A DNA stretch of 64,000 nt. Source: Scenedesmus sp. ARA3. Lineage: Eukaryota > Chlorophyta > Chlorophyceae > Sphaeropleales > Scenedesmaceae. Positions 55,021 to 64,000 of this stretch are shown piece after piece. Each line of letters opens with the position of its first letter. Position 1 is the stretch's first letter. Where the stretch lies: the NCBI GenBank assembly GCA_004335835.1, contig RWJK01001349.1, positions 1-64,000 on the forward strand, in the 5' to 3' direction. The notes beneath the pieces were generated by a model. It did not search any database, was not told the DNA's origin, and saw nothing but the letters and a program-made list of their open reading frames with translations. The translations under genes were made by a program, and so were the position numbers.

Positions 55021-56972
55021 GCTGTTATAATGCAGGCTGCTGTCAAGCGCTGCTGACGCTGCGCACGACCGTCTGCTGGGCAAGCTGCTGGATCAGTACC
55101 AGCAGAAGGACGATCTGGCGCAGCAGCTGGAGGGCATCACCAAGCTCACGGTGAGGCGCAAAACATCGCATTAATTATCATTGATGATGCTGTCATGTCT
55201 GTTGTAAGGCAATTAGCGCTGTGGTACTGACCTGGCGCAGCAGCTGGAGGGCACCACCAAGCTCACGGTGAGTGGCAAGGTACTCTATTTTTGTGTTCCT
55301 AACATAGATACAATACATTGTGCACGTGCCGGACTGCGGCATAAATAGCACTAACCTGGCTCGGCAGCTGCGAGGCGTTATGGTGTGCGACTGTCGTACC
55401 AATGTGTTGCCTGGGTGAGGGGCAGCTGGCTGCGGCTGGCTCCAGGTGGTGCCTGGTGCACCTGGCAACATGAATGTTGATGAGGACAGCTGTAGCATTG
55501 TCAGCATGGAATGCGGCTCCCTCTGTGCATGCTCACACTTTGTTTGTGTTTCTTTGTGAGGGCTGGGCCGTCAGTGGAGTGGCTTACGGAAGTCAGTACT
55601 AGTAGTCCAGCTGCCTGCACATGAACCATCTCCATTTGAACATAGGTACGCGTCTATCTGGTTGCAGGTCACCTCCAGAATGCCGCACTTGCAACGCCCT
55701 CGCCGAGAAGCGCCGCTCCTACTGCCTGTGTCAAACCGGAAACATCCGGCACCATGTATACACATATGCTTGCAGGTCACCGCCTTTGAGTGCCGCACCT
55801 GCAGCGCGCTCACTGAGAAGCGCCGCGCCAGCTGCCTGTGTCAAACTGAAAACAGCCGGCACCATGTTGTGTACACGCATATGCGTGCAAGTCACCGCCT
55901 TTGAGTGCCGCACCTGCAACGCGCCAGCTGCCTGTGCCAAACCACTAACACTACACCATCATCATATGTACGGCCGGCAGGTCACTGCCTTGACGTGCCG
56001 CACCTGCAGCACTCTACCCAGCGCCGTCGCAGTAACTGCCTCCCCACCCACTGACAGCAGCACTGACAGCATCATCGCATGTACATGCCTGCCTGCAGGT
56101 CACTGCCTTTGAGTGCCGCACCTGCAACGCGCTGACCGAGAAGCGCCGCGCCAGCTGCCTGTGTCAAACTCAAGACATCCGGCGCCATGTTGTGTACACA
56201 CATATGCTTGCAGGTCACCGCCTTGGAGTGCCGCACCTGCAACGCGCCAGCTGCCTGTGCCAAACCACTAACACTACACCATCATCATATGTACGGCCGG
56301 CAGGTCACTGCCTTGACGTGCCGCACCTGCAGCACTCTACCCAGCGCCGTCGCAGTAACTGCCTCCCCACCCACTGACAGCAGCACTGACAGCATCATCG
56401 CATGTACATGCCTGCCTGCAGGTCACTGCCTTTGAGTGCCGCACCTGCAACGCGCTGACCGAGAAGCGCCGCGCCAGCTGCCTGTGTCAAACTCAAGACA
56501 TCCGGCGCCATGTTGTGTACACACATATGCTTGCAGGTCACCGCCTTGGAGTGCCGCACCTGCAACGCGCTCAGCGAGAAGCGCCGCGCCAGCTGCAACT
56601 GCCTTCACCATCTTGATATGTACACACACCTGCCTGCAGGTCACCGCCTTTGAGTGCCGCACTTGCAACGCGCTCACCGAGAAGCGCCGCGCCAGCTGCA
56701 GCGCCCACGACGTGGCAGCAGTACGCGTCTCCAAGCGCTGGTGGATCTGCGAAGCCTGCGGCTGGCGGCTGAGCACACTGCGTGAGGTGATGCCCAGCAA
56801 GCGCTGCCCCAAGTGCAGGGACCCCGGGGTGCTGTTTAGGCAGACGAGTGCGTATGCAGGGTCTAAGCCGCTGCTGGTGAACCCTGAGGCTGCGGTAAAC
56901 CCCATGGCGAGCAGGGATGGCATGCTGGCACGTGGCATGGAGCACGCCTTCTGCCTGCAGAACTCGATTTGA
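49824..56972 (+). CDS. MCM10: MCM10 DNA replication factor, 10 exons
   Basis: MCM10 helps activate the CMG helicase at origins. Exons: 49824-50052, 50284-50796 (contains a gap), 51154-51233, 51917-52091, 52371-52548, 52723-52932, 53310-53602, 53864-54729, 55036-55150, 56640-56972; phases agree outside the gap, and the stop is TGA. Acidic MVLVDDLDGLLELAD is followed by a poly-Gln stretch, then FVEKLTGLKIKLPRVS and the OB-fold (WVVVAVLVQKN, YSRWRLSDLSGSDTWVALFGDAHKEHY). The internal zinc finger is GFC-x9-C-x11-C-x2-H, split across exons 5 and 6, with the family spacing. After a long Gln/Ala/Ser linker comes the C-terminal zinc domain: ECRTC, C.AH, WWICEACGWR, KRCPKC, and ..LLARGMEHAFCLQN-like end. 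The two halves of the poly-Gln exon are in different frames, so the gap length is not a true 50. Confidence 0.93.
50571..50736. repeat. CAG tract encoding poly-Gln in MCM10, with assembly gap
   Basis: At least 19 CAG units on each side of the gap. The right half reads Gln in the MCM10 frame and so does the left, which requires the missing length to differ from 50 modulo 3. Confidence 0.9.
50630..50679. other. Assembly gap (50 N)
   Basis: Placeholder gap inside the CAG tract of MCM10 exon 2, as expected where reads cannot span a long triplet run. Confidence 0.99.
51340..51402 (+). repeat. Echo of the end of MCM10 exon 3
   Basis: The codons for SKAR and the GTGCGG donor are repeated together with about 40 bases of following intron (GCGCTGGCTGAGCACGGCAG). 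The copy therefore extends well past the splice site. Confidence 0.92.
51444..51635. repeat. 27-base minisatellite, seven copies
   Basis: A unit containing GGAGGCATGCATGGTTGTGC is repeated seven times almost without change in MCM10 intron 3. Because 27 is a multiple of three, several frames on both strands stay open through it. Those frames are by-products and not genes. Confidence 0.95.
51820..51868 (+). repeat. Echo of the start of MCM10 exon 4
   Basis: The acceptor CCTGCAG and codons EYVAPAK precede the true exon (DYVAPANAAW) by about 90 bases. Confidence 0.9.
52168..52222 (+). repeat. Echo of the end of MCM10 exon 4
   Basis: ALFGDAHKEHYAE and the GTGCGG donor are repeated after the true junction at 52091. 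Confidence 0.92.
54889..55035 (+). repeat. Echo of the start of MCM10 exon 9
   Basis: About 75 bases (LLSSAADAAHDRLLGKLLEQYQ) with an acceptor are copied at 54894-54968, followed by a CTG tract like the one preceding the copy. Confidence 0.92.
55215..55400 (+). repeat. Echoes of the end of MCM10 exon 9
   Basis: 55228-55275 repeats LAQQLEGTTKLT with a GTGAGT donor; about 55352-55390 is a much-worn second copy. Confidence 0.85.
55650..56600 (+). repeat. Array of echoes of the start of the MCM10 zinc-domain exon
   Basis: About nine copies of the acceptor plus VTAFECRTCNALTEKRRASC precede the true exon at 56640, near 55667, 55777, 55889, 55979, 56098, 56214, 56302, 56421 and 56537. Some carry an internal deletion joining TCNA to the SC-CL part. 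The stretch 55912-56235 is repeated almost perfectly at 56235-56558, a 323-base direct duplication holding several echoes, so the array also grew as a block. Confidence 0.93.
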
Positions 56973-57087
56973 GCTCGGCTTCAGACAGGCTGCAGATGGT
57001 GCGCTGCTGTGTTTGGAAGGGCGTATATAGTGCGTGGCGGCGGCAGCTTTTGTGATTGCTTGATTATTACCAGGGCTCTCAGGAACT

Positions 57088-57214
57088 GCAGAAGCGCGTA
57101 GTGTTTAAGCCGCTGCTGGTGAACCCTGAGGCGGCAGTGAACCCCATGGCGAGCAGGGATAGCATGCTGGCACGTGGCATGGAGCACGCCTTCTGCCTGC
57201 AGAACTCGATTTGA
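57088..57214 (+). repeat. Echo of the MCM10 C-terminus and stop in the 3' flank
   Basis: About 115 bases repeat KPLLVNPEAAVNPMASRD, the following HAFCLQNSI and the TGA, 242 bases downstream of the true stop, with only a few changes. Confidence 0.95.
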
Positions 57215-58791
57215 ACTCGATCAGATGTTAACGACACGCTGTGCAGCTGTGTCATGGTGTGCGTTTACTGTACAGTGTGTAAGGATGTGTGCAACATCAT
57301 GCCGTGCAGCAGTGCTGGTGTGCTCCTGGTTGGAAGGGGGTGTCAGTGGCTTGGAAGAAATGGTCTTCTGGTGCCGCACACAGGTTACGTCTGTAAATAA
57401 CGCCTTAGCAAATGGGTTGTGGTAGCCGAAACTGGACGTATACGGGGATTGCAGCAGGTTCACAACTTGGTACTGCCTGGGTGGCCAGCTGCTGTAAGAC
57501 AGAGGAGTCGCGCCACAGAGACGAATTTGCAGTGCATCATGACACACTGACACTGTGCCTATGTCCCAGGGTGGGTTGGTGGCACTGCAACGTGATGGTC
57601 CCCATGGGCGTCAATTGACACCCTGCTAATGAACGTGATGGTCCCCATGGGCGTAACTTGACACCCTGCTAACGAACGCCACCAGGCACGCGCAGTTCCA
57701 GCGCCTGAAGTCGCAACACACTCGCCCTGGTTCGGAAACCAAAGTGACAACACATGCCAGCCTGTGGGCTAAAGCCGCATGAAGCTTCACTGCTGCAGTG
57801 CACACTGATTGTAACACTGATCCACCGTGACTGTGCGTGCCACAGCACCTGCTTGCAGCACTAACTCAGCACTGGGTGCAGCGGCAATGCCAACTAGCAC
57901 ATCACGCTGCAAAACTGCATACGATACACATCCTGTGACACGCACCAGCCACATGCATGTGCTGGGTTGCCTGCACCAGTAGTGCTTGCGGGCATCTTGC
58001 AAACATTGCGGCTGCCAGAATCAACTGCTGCCATGCCTGTTTCGGTGGTTTGCAAGCAGCTGGTGCGCTGTAGCTGCATCTGCAGCCACACCTCAACACA
58101 TAATATGCTGACTCATCACTGTATCACAACGTCATCTGCATGCAAAGCAACCCGCTGGCGCACACTCAACTGGACAACATGGCACAGACCTCAAGACTGC
58201 CAGTCTGCGGCAGACCGCCTGCACAAAGCACACGGCTCTGCCAGCTGGAATGCATCACTGTAAAAACCTCGGACAGGTGTCAAGCTCGCTAAAACCCCTT
58301 TGCACGGCTTATCTTGCAAACACCCTGGCTGTTGCACAAAGAGGATGCAGCACTGGCAACTGGCAGCATCATGTACAGTTGTGCAGAAATGCACAACATG
58401 TGACATGCAGCCAACAGCCTGCATTGCTTGCGACATGCAGCGAACAGCAACATGCGTACAAAACACTGCAAGCGGAGCGTTCCCAGCTGTGCAAGCAAGC
58501 TGACAGCAAGAGGTTGAGTTTACCTCCCAAACAATGTTTGCTGCAGCAGCTGCCGCTGCAATCGCCAGCATGTACAAACACCTAATGAGTAGCTCAGCTA
58601 CCCTACGCCATATACCTTCTCTCGACACTGCTGCTGCTATTGCTGCCAATAGAACAGCGCAAACCCCACCGGAACCTGTACAGCTGCGGCTGGATCTCCT
58701 CACGACCCAGCTCAATTATTGTCAATATCCAGCCGATCCTCTTCACAAGCCCAGATCCTCCTAACAATCCAGCTAGATCTCGTTCCACAAC
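57215..58791. other. Convergent intergenic region between MCM10 and DRG1
   Basis: No gene is supported. TGTAA signals at about 57276 and 57389 could serve MCM10 polyadenylation. 57589-57674 is a two-copy direct repeat of about 43 bases. Around 58735-58790 a worn copy of the DRG1 stop region (AGATCCTCCTAAC) may be another terminal echo. Confidence 0.5.
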
Positions 58792-59604
58792 CTAGATCTT
58801 CTTCACGATCTGCACGATGTCCTCGTCCTGCAGGCCGTGGTCCTTGCCCACCTTCTGCGGCCGGTGCTTCACGCTGCTGCCCCACACGTGCGCGTACTTG
58901 AGCTGCTTCAGCATCGTCTTGTGGATCTTGTTGCAGAAGCCCTCGATGCTTGCGTTGGCGCGGTGCAGCACCACCGGCTCGTTGAAGTCCGGCAGCTTGC
59001 CCTTGGGCTTGGTGTACACGCGCACCTGGTGGGATCAAAAGCAGGTTTTGGTGGGAAAGGTAGTGCGTGCAGGCAGGTGGGTTGGTTGCAGCGTAAAAGA
59101 GAGTAACAAAGCCGGCAGCTTGCCCTTGGGCTTGGTGTACACGCGCACCTGTTGGGTTGAGTGTGCAGGGAGATCTGTAACTGTTAGCAACGGCGTGAGT
59201 GAGAAATGCATGGTGCAGCACCATGGGCTCGTTGAAGTCTGGCAGCTTGCCCTTCGGCTTGGTGTACACGCGCACCTGGTTGGTGCATGTCATGTGAGGT
59301 GTGGGTGGCAGTGAGGCAAGCAGGGGAGTCAATTACAGGGACAAACATGTACAAACCGTGGTACTGCATCACTGCTGCGCACAACAGTCCTGGCGTGTGA
59401 TGCACATGGGCACGCAAGTGATGGGTTTTATGCAAACCAGGTGTTTCTTTAGCTGGTTGACAGCTCTGACCGGTGCGAGTGTCACAGAACGCCTGCTTCA
59501 GGGGATGTAACACTGTAACACTGTCATGTGACTCACCAGGTCCAGGTACTCCCAGCACATCTCCACCAGGCCGTCCAGGTTCCACTCGTGGTAGGCGCAC
59601 ACCT

Positions 59605-59652
<48 letters not shown>

Positions 59653-61810
59653 GCAGCAGCAGCAGCACAGAGAGAAGCTATAGGCCAGGCCACATGACAT
59701 ATGCAGTGCGATTCCCGACCTACCCCATACCAGCAGCAAGTGTTACGCAACCACCACCAATCCGAGCGAGTCCACGGCAACGATACGCCGCTGAAGTCAC
59801 ATGCACGCATCACCGCCCTGATGATTAGTGAGTTTCCAAACAAGCAGCTAGCACCCCCACACCACAGCTTCAGCATGCAGTAGTGCGGCAGCTTGTGCAT
59901 CACCTCTAGATCCTCCAACATTGTACTGCATTGTTCTGCCTGGTGTTTCAATACAAAACAATGTTGATCTGGGTGCATGCTCACCGGGCAGTAGTGTAGC
60001 AGCTTGTCCATCACCTCCAGCTCCTCCAACATTACTGCACACTAGCTCAAGTCCATATATAATGATATGATACGTCTGATCTCACCGGGCAGTAGTGTGG
60101 CAGCTTGTCCATCACCTCCAGCTCCTCCAGCGTGATCTGATTTGTCGTGTTCCCTTCCTGAGCAACACTGGTGAAAGGAACAACAGCACCTGATGATGCC
60201 GCTACTAACAGTCACAACAATAGCAACAAGCAGGTTCCCAGTAGTTGTAACATCGCTCACCGGGCAGTAGTGTGGCAGCTTGTCCATGACCTCCAGCTCC
60301 TCCAGCGTGATCTGGTCGATCTTGTTCACCACATAAATAGCCGGCACGTACACGCGGCTGCCCTCAATCACGTCCACCAGGTCATCAACATCGTAGTCCT
60401 CGCCCAGGTGGATGTCCGCGTTGTGCACCCTGCGGCACAACGTGTTGCGTTTTGTGAAGTGAGTTTTAGAACACCCTTTGGTAAAACCATCCCCGTCCAA
60501 GTGATTTAGGTTGTAGTCCTCTCCCAGGTGGATGTCCGCGCTGTGCACCCTGCAGGGAATGAATCACGGATTGTAAGACATGTCAGAAACAGGATAGGAG
60601 CATGCTTATCTATGAAAGCATCACGCCTGCGTGTTTCACGTCGTAGTCATTGCCCAGGTGGATGTCCGCGTTGTGCACCAGCGAGATTCTGAACCCTGAA
60701 CATTTTACCCCCCTAAACCCTTTGCGACCCTAAACCGCTGCAACTGGAAATACCCACTTGTACTCCGCGCATACCGCTTTCACCGGGTCCAGGTCCAGTC
60801 TGCCGCTGCCCTGCATGCCCCAGCAGTGAGATACCTGAACCTTAAGATCTCAGAACCCCAGAAACCCCAAGACCCTAAACCGCTGCGAATCCCAACGCTC
60901 ACTTGTACCCTGCACACACCGTCTTGACCCCTTCCAGGTCCAGCTTGCCGCTGCCCTGTACGCCTCTACTGGCAGGGTCCACAACCACAAACCCTGAATT
61001 TATAATCAAAGCGCCTCACTGAACTCACTTGTACTCCGCGCACACGGCCTTCACCGCGTCCAGGTCCAGTTTGCCGCTGCCCTGCACCGCGCTTGTGAAT
61101 GCGATGCCTCCCTTGTCCTTGCGCTTGAAGGTGATGTTGGGCGGCTTCTTGTTCAGCCGGATGCCAAAGCCCTCCAGCTCGTGCTCGATCAGCTGCAACA
61201 TTGGAGGAGATGAGATCGGTGGCAGGTTGGAAACGATCCACAGCAGATCAGATCAAATCACATACGATCAAACACAGCTACAACACAGCAAAATGCATAA
61301 CAGGTCAGCCGGATGCCACAGCCCTCCAGCTCGCGCTGGATCAGCTGCAGATCAGATTTTTGTAGAGGCACATGAGATCAGATCGCAGATCAATTGCAGC
61401 CGCACCGCAGCACAGTCCGGGCAGCGCACTGCCCCCGCGCCGCTGTTTCTGTGTGTGAGTGGCTTGAGGCAGTCCAGCACAATCGGGTGAGTGCTGTCCA
61501 CGCATCCACAAAGCCACCGTCCATGAACACCAAAACACGAAAACACCAACCTTCTTGTGCGTCAGCGGCTTGAGGCAGTCCAGCACGATCAGGATAAGTG
61601 CATCCCATGCATGTAGATACCCCCACCCCCCAACACACACACCCCGACTCAAACTGACGCACCTTCTTGTGTGTGAGTGGCTTGAGGCAGTCCAGCACGA
61701 TCAGGATGAGGTTGCAGGTGCGCGCCGTAGAAATGACCTGCCGGCCACGGCCCTTGCCGTCCTTTGCTCCCTCAATGATACCGGGCAGGTCCAGCATCTG
61801 GATCTTGGCA

Positions 61811-61847
<37 letters not shown>

Positions 61848-62138
61848 CGTTGAGCGCTTGCAGCCGTAGAAGACGATGACTTTGGTTGGCAGAGCAAATC
61901 AGCATTTTACGCTGGCTGAAAGCTGAGTGCTATGACGGAACATCAAGCGAGCGCAGTTGCTGCTGGCCGCCGAACAACTAAATGCACACGGTTGACACTG
62001 CCGCAGCCGTGCCAGCTGCTGTAGGCTCATGCAATCCACCAGTCAGCAGCAGCAGTAACGGGCGAGGCCTCACCTCTGTAGCGCACGATGCCTGGCACAC
62101 ACGTCAGCGTGGTGAACTCATATGAGGCAGCCTGCAGG

Positions 62139-62187
<49 letters not shown>

Positions 62188-63498
62188 TCAATCACAAGAG
62201 CACTGGTAGCAATAACGGCAAGTGCCTTGTCGCACCAAGTGGCAATGCAGCTGCATGGCTTGAAGAATACATACTGCGCACGCACACGTTGTCAGAAGCA
62301 CCCATCAACACATCAACTGCAGACGCCTCACTTTCTGATGTCACAAGCGAGCATGACACAGCGTGACATGAAGCACGCAACGCTGCTGCTGCTGCTAGCT
62401 GCTGCAGTGCAGCTCTGGGCCGTGACCCTGCCTGATGCCGCAGCTCAACATTGAACGATGTGACATAGTACACACATTGCTGTGACTGTGCTGCTGCAGC
62501 GCACCTCTGGGCCATGTTACTGCCTGATGCCACAGCTCATCATGACCCGATGTAACAAGTCACATGTAACATGTAGCATGGAGCACACGGGCTGCTGCTG
62601 TGATGCTGCAGCGCACCTCTGAGAATGTGCCAGTCAGCTTGGTCAGCAGCGTGGACTTGCCAACGGAAGGAAAGCCTGCAGCCAAGCAGCAGCAGCAGCG
62701 GCAGCAGCTTTAAGGTCACACGTTGAAAGCTGCTGTGCACTGGTCAGATGCCGTGTCGTTCATGCGGCATGTACCGCAGTGCACATGTTGAGGTTGTGCC
62801 CGCGTACATGCGGCTGCGGCTGCAGTGCACAACGTCTGCACTATGCACATGCAGTGAGTGCAGCGCGGCAGGCAGGCAGACCACCTTAGTGTTGCTGCTC
62901 CATACGTAGCTGCTGCAAGCAAACATGCATAGCTCTCACCACGGCGGCTGCTGCTGTTGCTGCTGGCAGCATGCCTGCCAGGTGGCTAGCCGGGCCGCAT
63001 AGCTGCCGCTGTTGATGCCCCTGTTGCTGCCGTCGTTGCTGCTGCTGCTGGCCCCATGGCCGCCAAACAGCTGCCGCTGTCGCCGCCGCTGTTACTGCCA
63101 CTGTTGCTATAAAACTTGCTGCCGCTGCTGCTGCCACTGCTGCTGCCACTGTTGCTGCCACTCACCCACAAAGCCCACGCGCGCATCTCCAACCTTGTTG
63201 ACATCGAAACCTGCAGCAACAACAGCGGCAGCAGTGCTTGGCTCAGCGCCAGATGTGTTGCTGACGTTTCTGCAACCGCTGCTGCTGCTGATGTTGCTGC
63301 TTTCCTGCCTGCACCAGCACACGCCGGCCTTGCTGCTGATTGGCACTGCTGTTGCCCCTCCTGCATGCGGCCAACGCAGGCTGCAAGCTACGCTCACATC
63401 TATCCAACTGCAGCAGAATACCTGCTGCCAGCAAGCAAAGCAAGCCACGCTACTCCCAGCCATGCTGCCTGATAATTCCGGCAACAGCTAATCGCAGG

Positions 63499-63537
<39 letters not shown>

Positions 63538-63611
63538 GCACCGTCGCCACCGCCGCCGCCTCCTCCCTTGCTGGGCTCCAGCAGCTCCCTGCGCAGCTTG
63601 GCCAGCTTGGC
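58792..63611 (-). CDS. DRG1: DRG1-type developmentally regulated GTPase (5' end outside window)
   Basis: DRG GTPases of the OBG family associate with ribosomes and act in translation. Exons in sense order: 63611-63542, 63210-63166, 62675-62617, 62131-62074, 61811-61663, 61192-61029, 60429-60261, 59602-59537, 59025-58792; all in phase, stop TAG. The first visible exon reads [22 protein letters not shown], so about 30 upstream residues lie beyond the window or in an unseen exon. Landmarks: [19 protein letters not shown] (G1), [11 protein letters not shown] (G2), [20 protein letters not shown] (G3), NKID (G4), and a C-terminal TGS domain from [17 protein letters not shown] to [20 protein letters not shown]. 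The TGS sequence favours DRG1 over DRG2. Nearly every intron carries echoes. Confidence 0.93.
59106..59285 (-). repeat. Two echoes of the start of the last DRG1 exon
   Basis: 59110-59155 ([12 protein letters not shown]) and 59205-59283 ([23 protein letters not shown]) precede the true exon start at 59025, each with a CAG acceptor. Confidence 0.92.
59606..59668. repeat. CAG tract at a DRG1 acceptor
   Basis: In the DRG1 sense direction this is a CTG tract running into the acceptor of the exon ending at 59602. Confidence 0.9.
59880..60135 (-). repeat. Three echoes of the end of DRG1 exon 7 (in visible order)
   Basis: About 60084-60135, 59986-60031 and 59880-59925 copy [15 protein letters not shown] with a GTGAGA/GTGAGC donor; the farthest has lost the donor and changed several codons ([13 protein letters not shown]). 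Similarity falls with distance from the exon. Confidence 0.92.
60500..60685 (-). repeat. Two echoes of the start of the same DRG1 exon
   Basis: 60508-60555 ([13 protein letters not shown]) and 60636-60682 ([13 protein letters not shown]) lie upstream in sense of the true exon start at 60429. This exon has start echoes on one side and end echoes on the other. Confidence 0.92.
60748..60970 (-). repeat. Two echoes of the end of DRG1 exon 6
   Basis: 60752-60815 and 60900-60965 copy the codons around [14 protein letters not shown]. Both are joined to similar intron containing CCCTAAACCGCTGC, so the unit includes more than 60 bases of intron. One has the donor GTGAGC, the other GTGGGT. Confidence 0.88.
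61302..61352 (-). repeat. Echo of the start of DRG1 exon 6
   Basis: [13 protein letters not shown] with a CTGCAG acceptor is copied upstream of the exon start at 61192. Confidence 0.88.
61434..61605 (-). repeat. Two echoes of the end of DRG1 exon 5
   Basis: 61440-61490 and 61550-61602 copy [18 protein letters not shown] codons. The near copy keeps a GTTGGT donor, the far one is more changed. Confidence 0.88.
62142..62186. repeat. CAG tract in a DRG1 intron
   Basis: Fifteen CAG units on the plus strand (CTG in sense), about ten bases before the acceptor of the exon ending at 62131. Confidence 0.9.
62395..62525 (-). repeat. Two short echoes around the end of DRG1 exon 3
   Basis: 62408-62425 and 62497-62515 retain the CAGAG/GTGCGCTGC junction and surrounding bases of the donor at 62617. 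They are small, so weaker evidence than the others. Confidence 0.55.
63501..63536. repeat. CTG tract next to a DRG1 donor
   Basis: In sense this reads as a donor GTGCGG followed directly by CAG repeats. Taken as exon it would add an Ala run, but the DRG1 family sequence continues only if the donor before it is used. Confidence 0.85.
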
Positions 63612-64000
63612 CTGTGATGTTGACATGGCAGAATGATAAAATGACACCATTCAGGAAATGCACGAGCAGCATCAACAGCAGCAGAAGCGTCTCATGCAGC
63701 CGGGTTTGTGCGTGTCCAATGTGTAGTGCTGAACGCGCAGGAAATCAGCACTGCTGCAGGCAGTCATTGCCGACGCCAATGCAACCGCGAGCTATGGTGA
63801 CATGTCTGCATGCGATGGGGCTGGGCTGCTGCCGCTGCTCCCTTCCCCAGTGCTGGTAGCACAGCTGCTGCGTTGCATGGCATGCGCAGTGCAGGCGACT
63901 GTCTGCAGGCAAGCACATGGCAACCTGGCTGCTCAACAGGCTGCTACTGGAACATAACAGCCCTAGAGCCCACATGCGTAACAGCCCTAGAGCCTACATG
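63612..64000. other. DRG1 5' intron, no exon seen
   Basis: The family N-terminal segment expected before [10 protein letters not shown] is not visible, so the first exon is probably beyond the window. A short direct repeat (AACAGCCCTAGAGCC) occurs twice in the last 50 bases. Confidence 0.5.

Noticed and set aside
60700..60885. Interstitial telomere repeat (CCCTAAA occurrences)
   Set aside because: Only isolated copies occur, and they are part of the duplicated intron in the DRG1 echoes.
2469..63210. Echoes as pure assembly artefacts from allele mis-joining
   Set aside because: Copies are diverged to different degrees, always partial and directionally ordered by exon edge, which mis-joined alleles would not give; this still needs long-read confirmation.

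Overview
The window is nuclear DNA of a green alga (chlorophyte), most likely a chlorophycean; that placement is inference. The evidence is a set of spliced genes with GT-AG introns (donors often GTGCGT or GTGAGT), a plastid Tic62-type protein and organelle-type leader peptides, MYND-finger and AP2-like proteins of algal style, and extreme enrichment of CAG/CTG triplets in exons (poly-Gln/Ala/Ser) and introns. No tRNA, rRNA or CRISPR was seen. There are two 50-base assembly gaps (22060-22109 and 50630-50679).

Layout: RuvX/YqgF-like nuclease (-, 1-1299, runs off the left edge); argininosuccinate lyase (+, 1709-8548, 10 exons); unrecognised Cys-containing protein (+, 10252-12294); protein with five AP2-like repeats (+, 15183-17744, with an in-frame TAG); RrmJ/FtsJ-type rRNA 2'-O-methyltransferase (+, 18334-22871, 7 exons); large MYND-finger protein (-, 24415-28675); Tic62-like Rossmann protein with a very long new tail (-, 30126-38487, 18 exons); HAUS2/AUG2-like augmin subunit (-, 40138-40692); small Cys-rich protein (+, 43545-44030); 5-formyltetrahydrofolate cyclo-ligase (-, 46337-49523, 7 exons); MCM10 replication factor (+, 49824-56972, 10 exons); DRG1-type GTPase (-, 58792-63611, runs off the right edge). 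Exons were joined by hand. For ASL, FtsJ, Tic62, 5-FCL, MCM10 and DRG1 every junction keeps the reading frame and the family motifs, except that MCM10 exon 2 contains a gap. Most neighbours are housekeeping genes without an obvious common pathway. RuvX/ASL and 5-FCL/MCM10 are divergent pairs with short shared upstream regions.

The most striking signal is shared by nearly all the multi-exon genes. Introns carry decayed copies, here called echoes, of the edge of the adjacent exon together with its splice site and some flanking intron. Echoes of an exon's start lie upstream of it. Echoes of its end lie downstream. Last exons have echoes of their final codons, including the stop, in the 3' flank. 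Copy number ranges from one to about ten; extreme cases are a 138-139 bp array in the FtsJ gene and an array before the last MCM10 exon. This looks like recurrent local tandem duplication centred on exon boundaries, possibly tied to intron growth.
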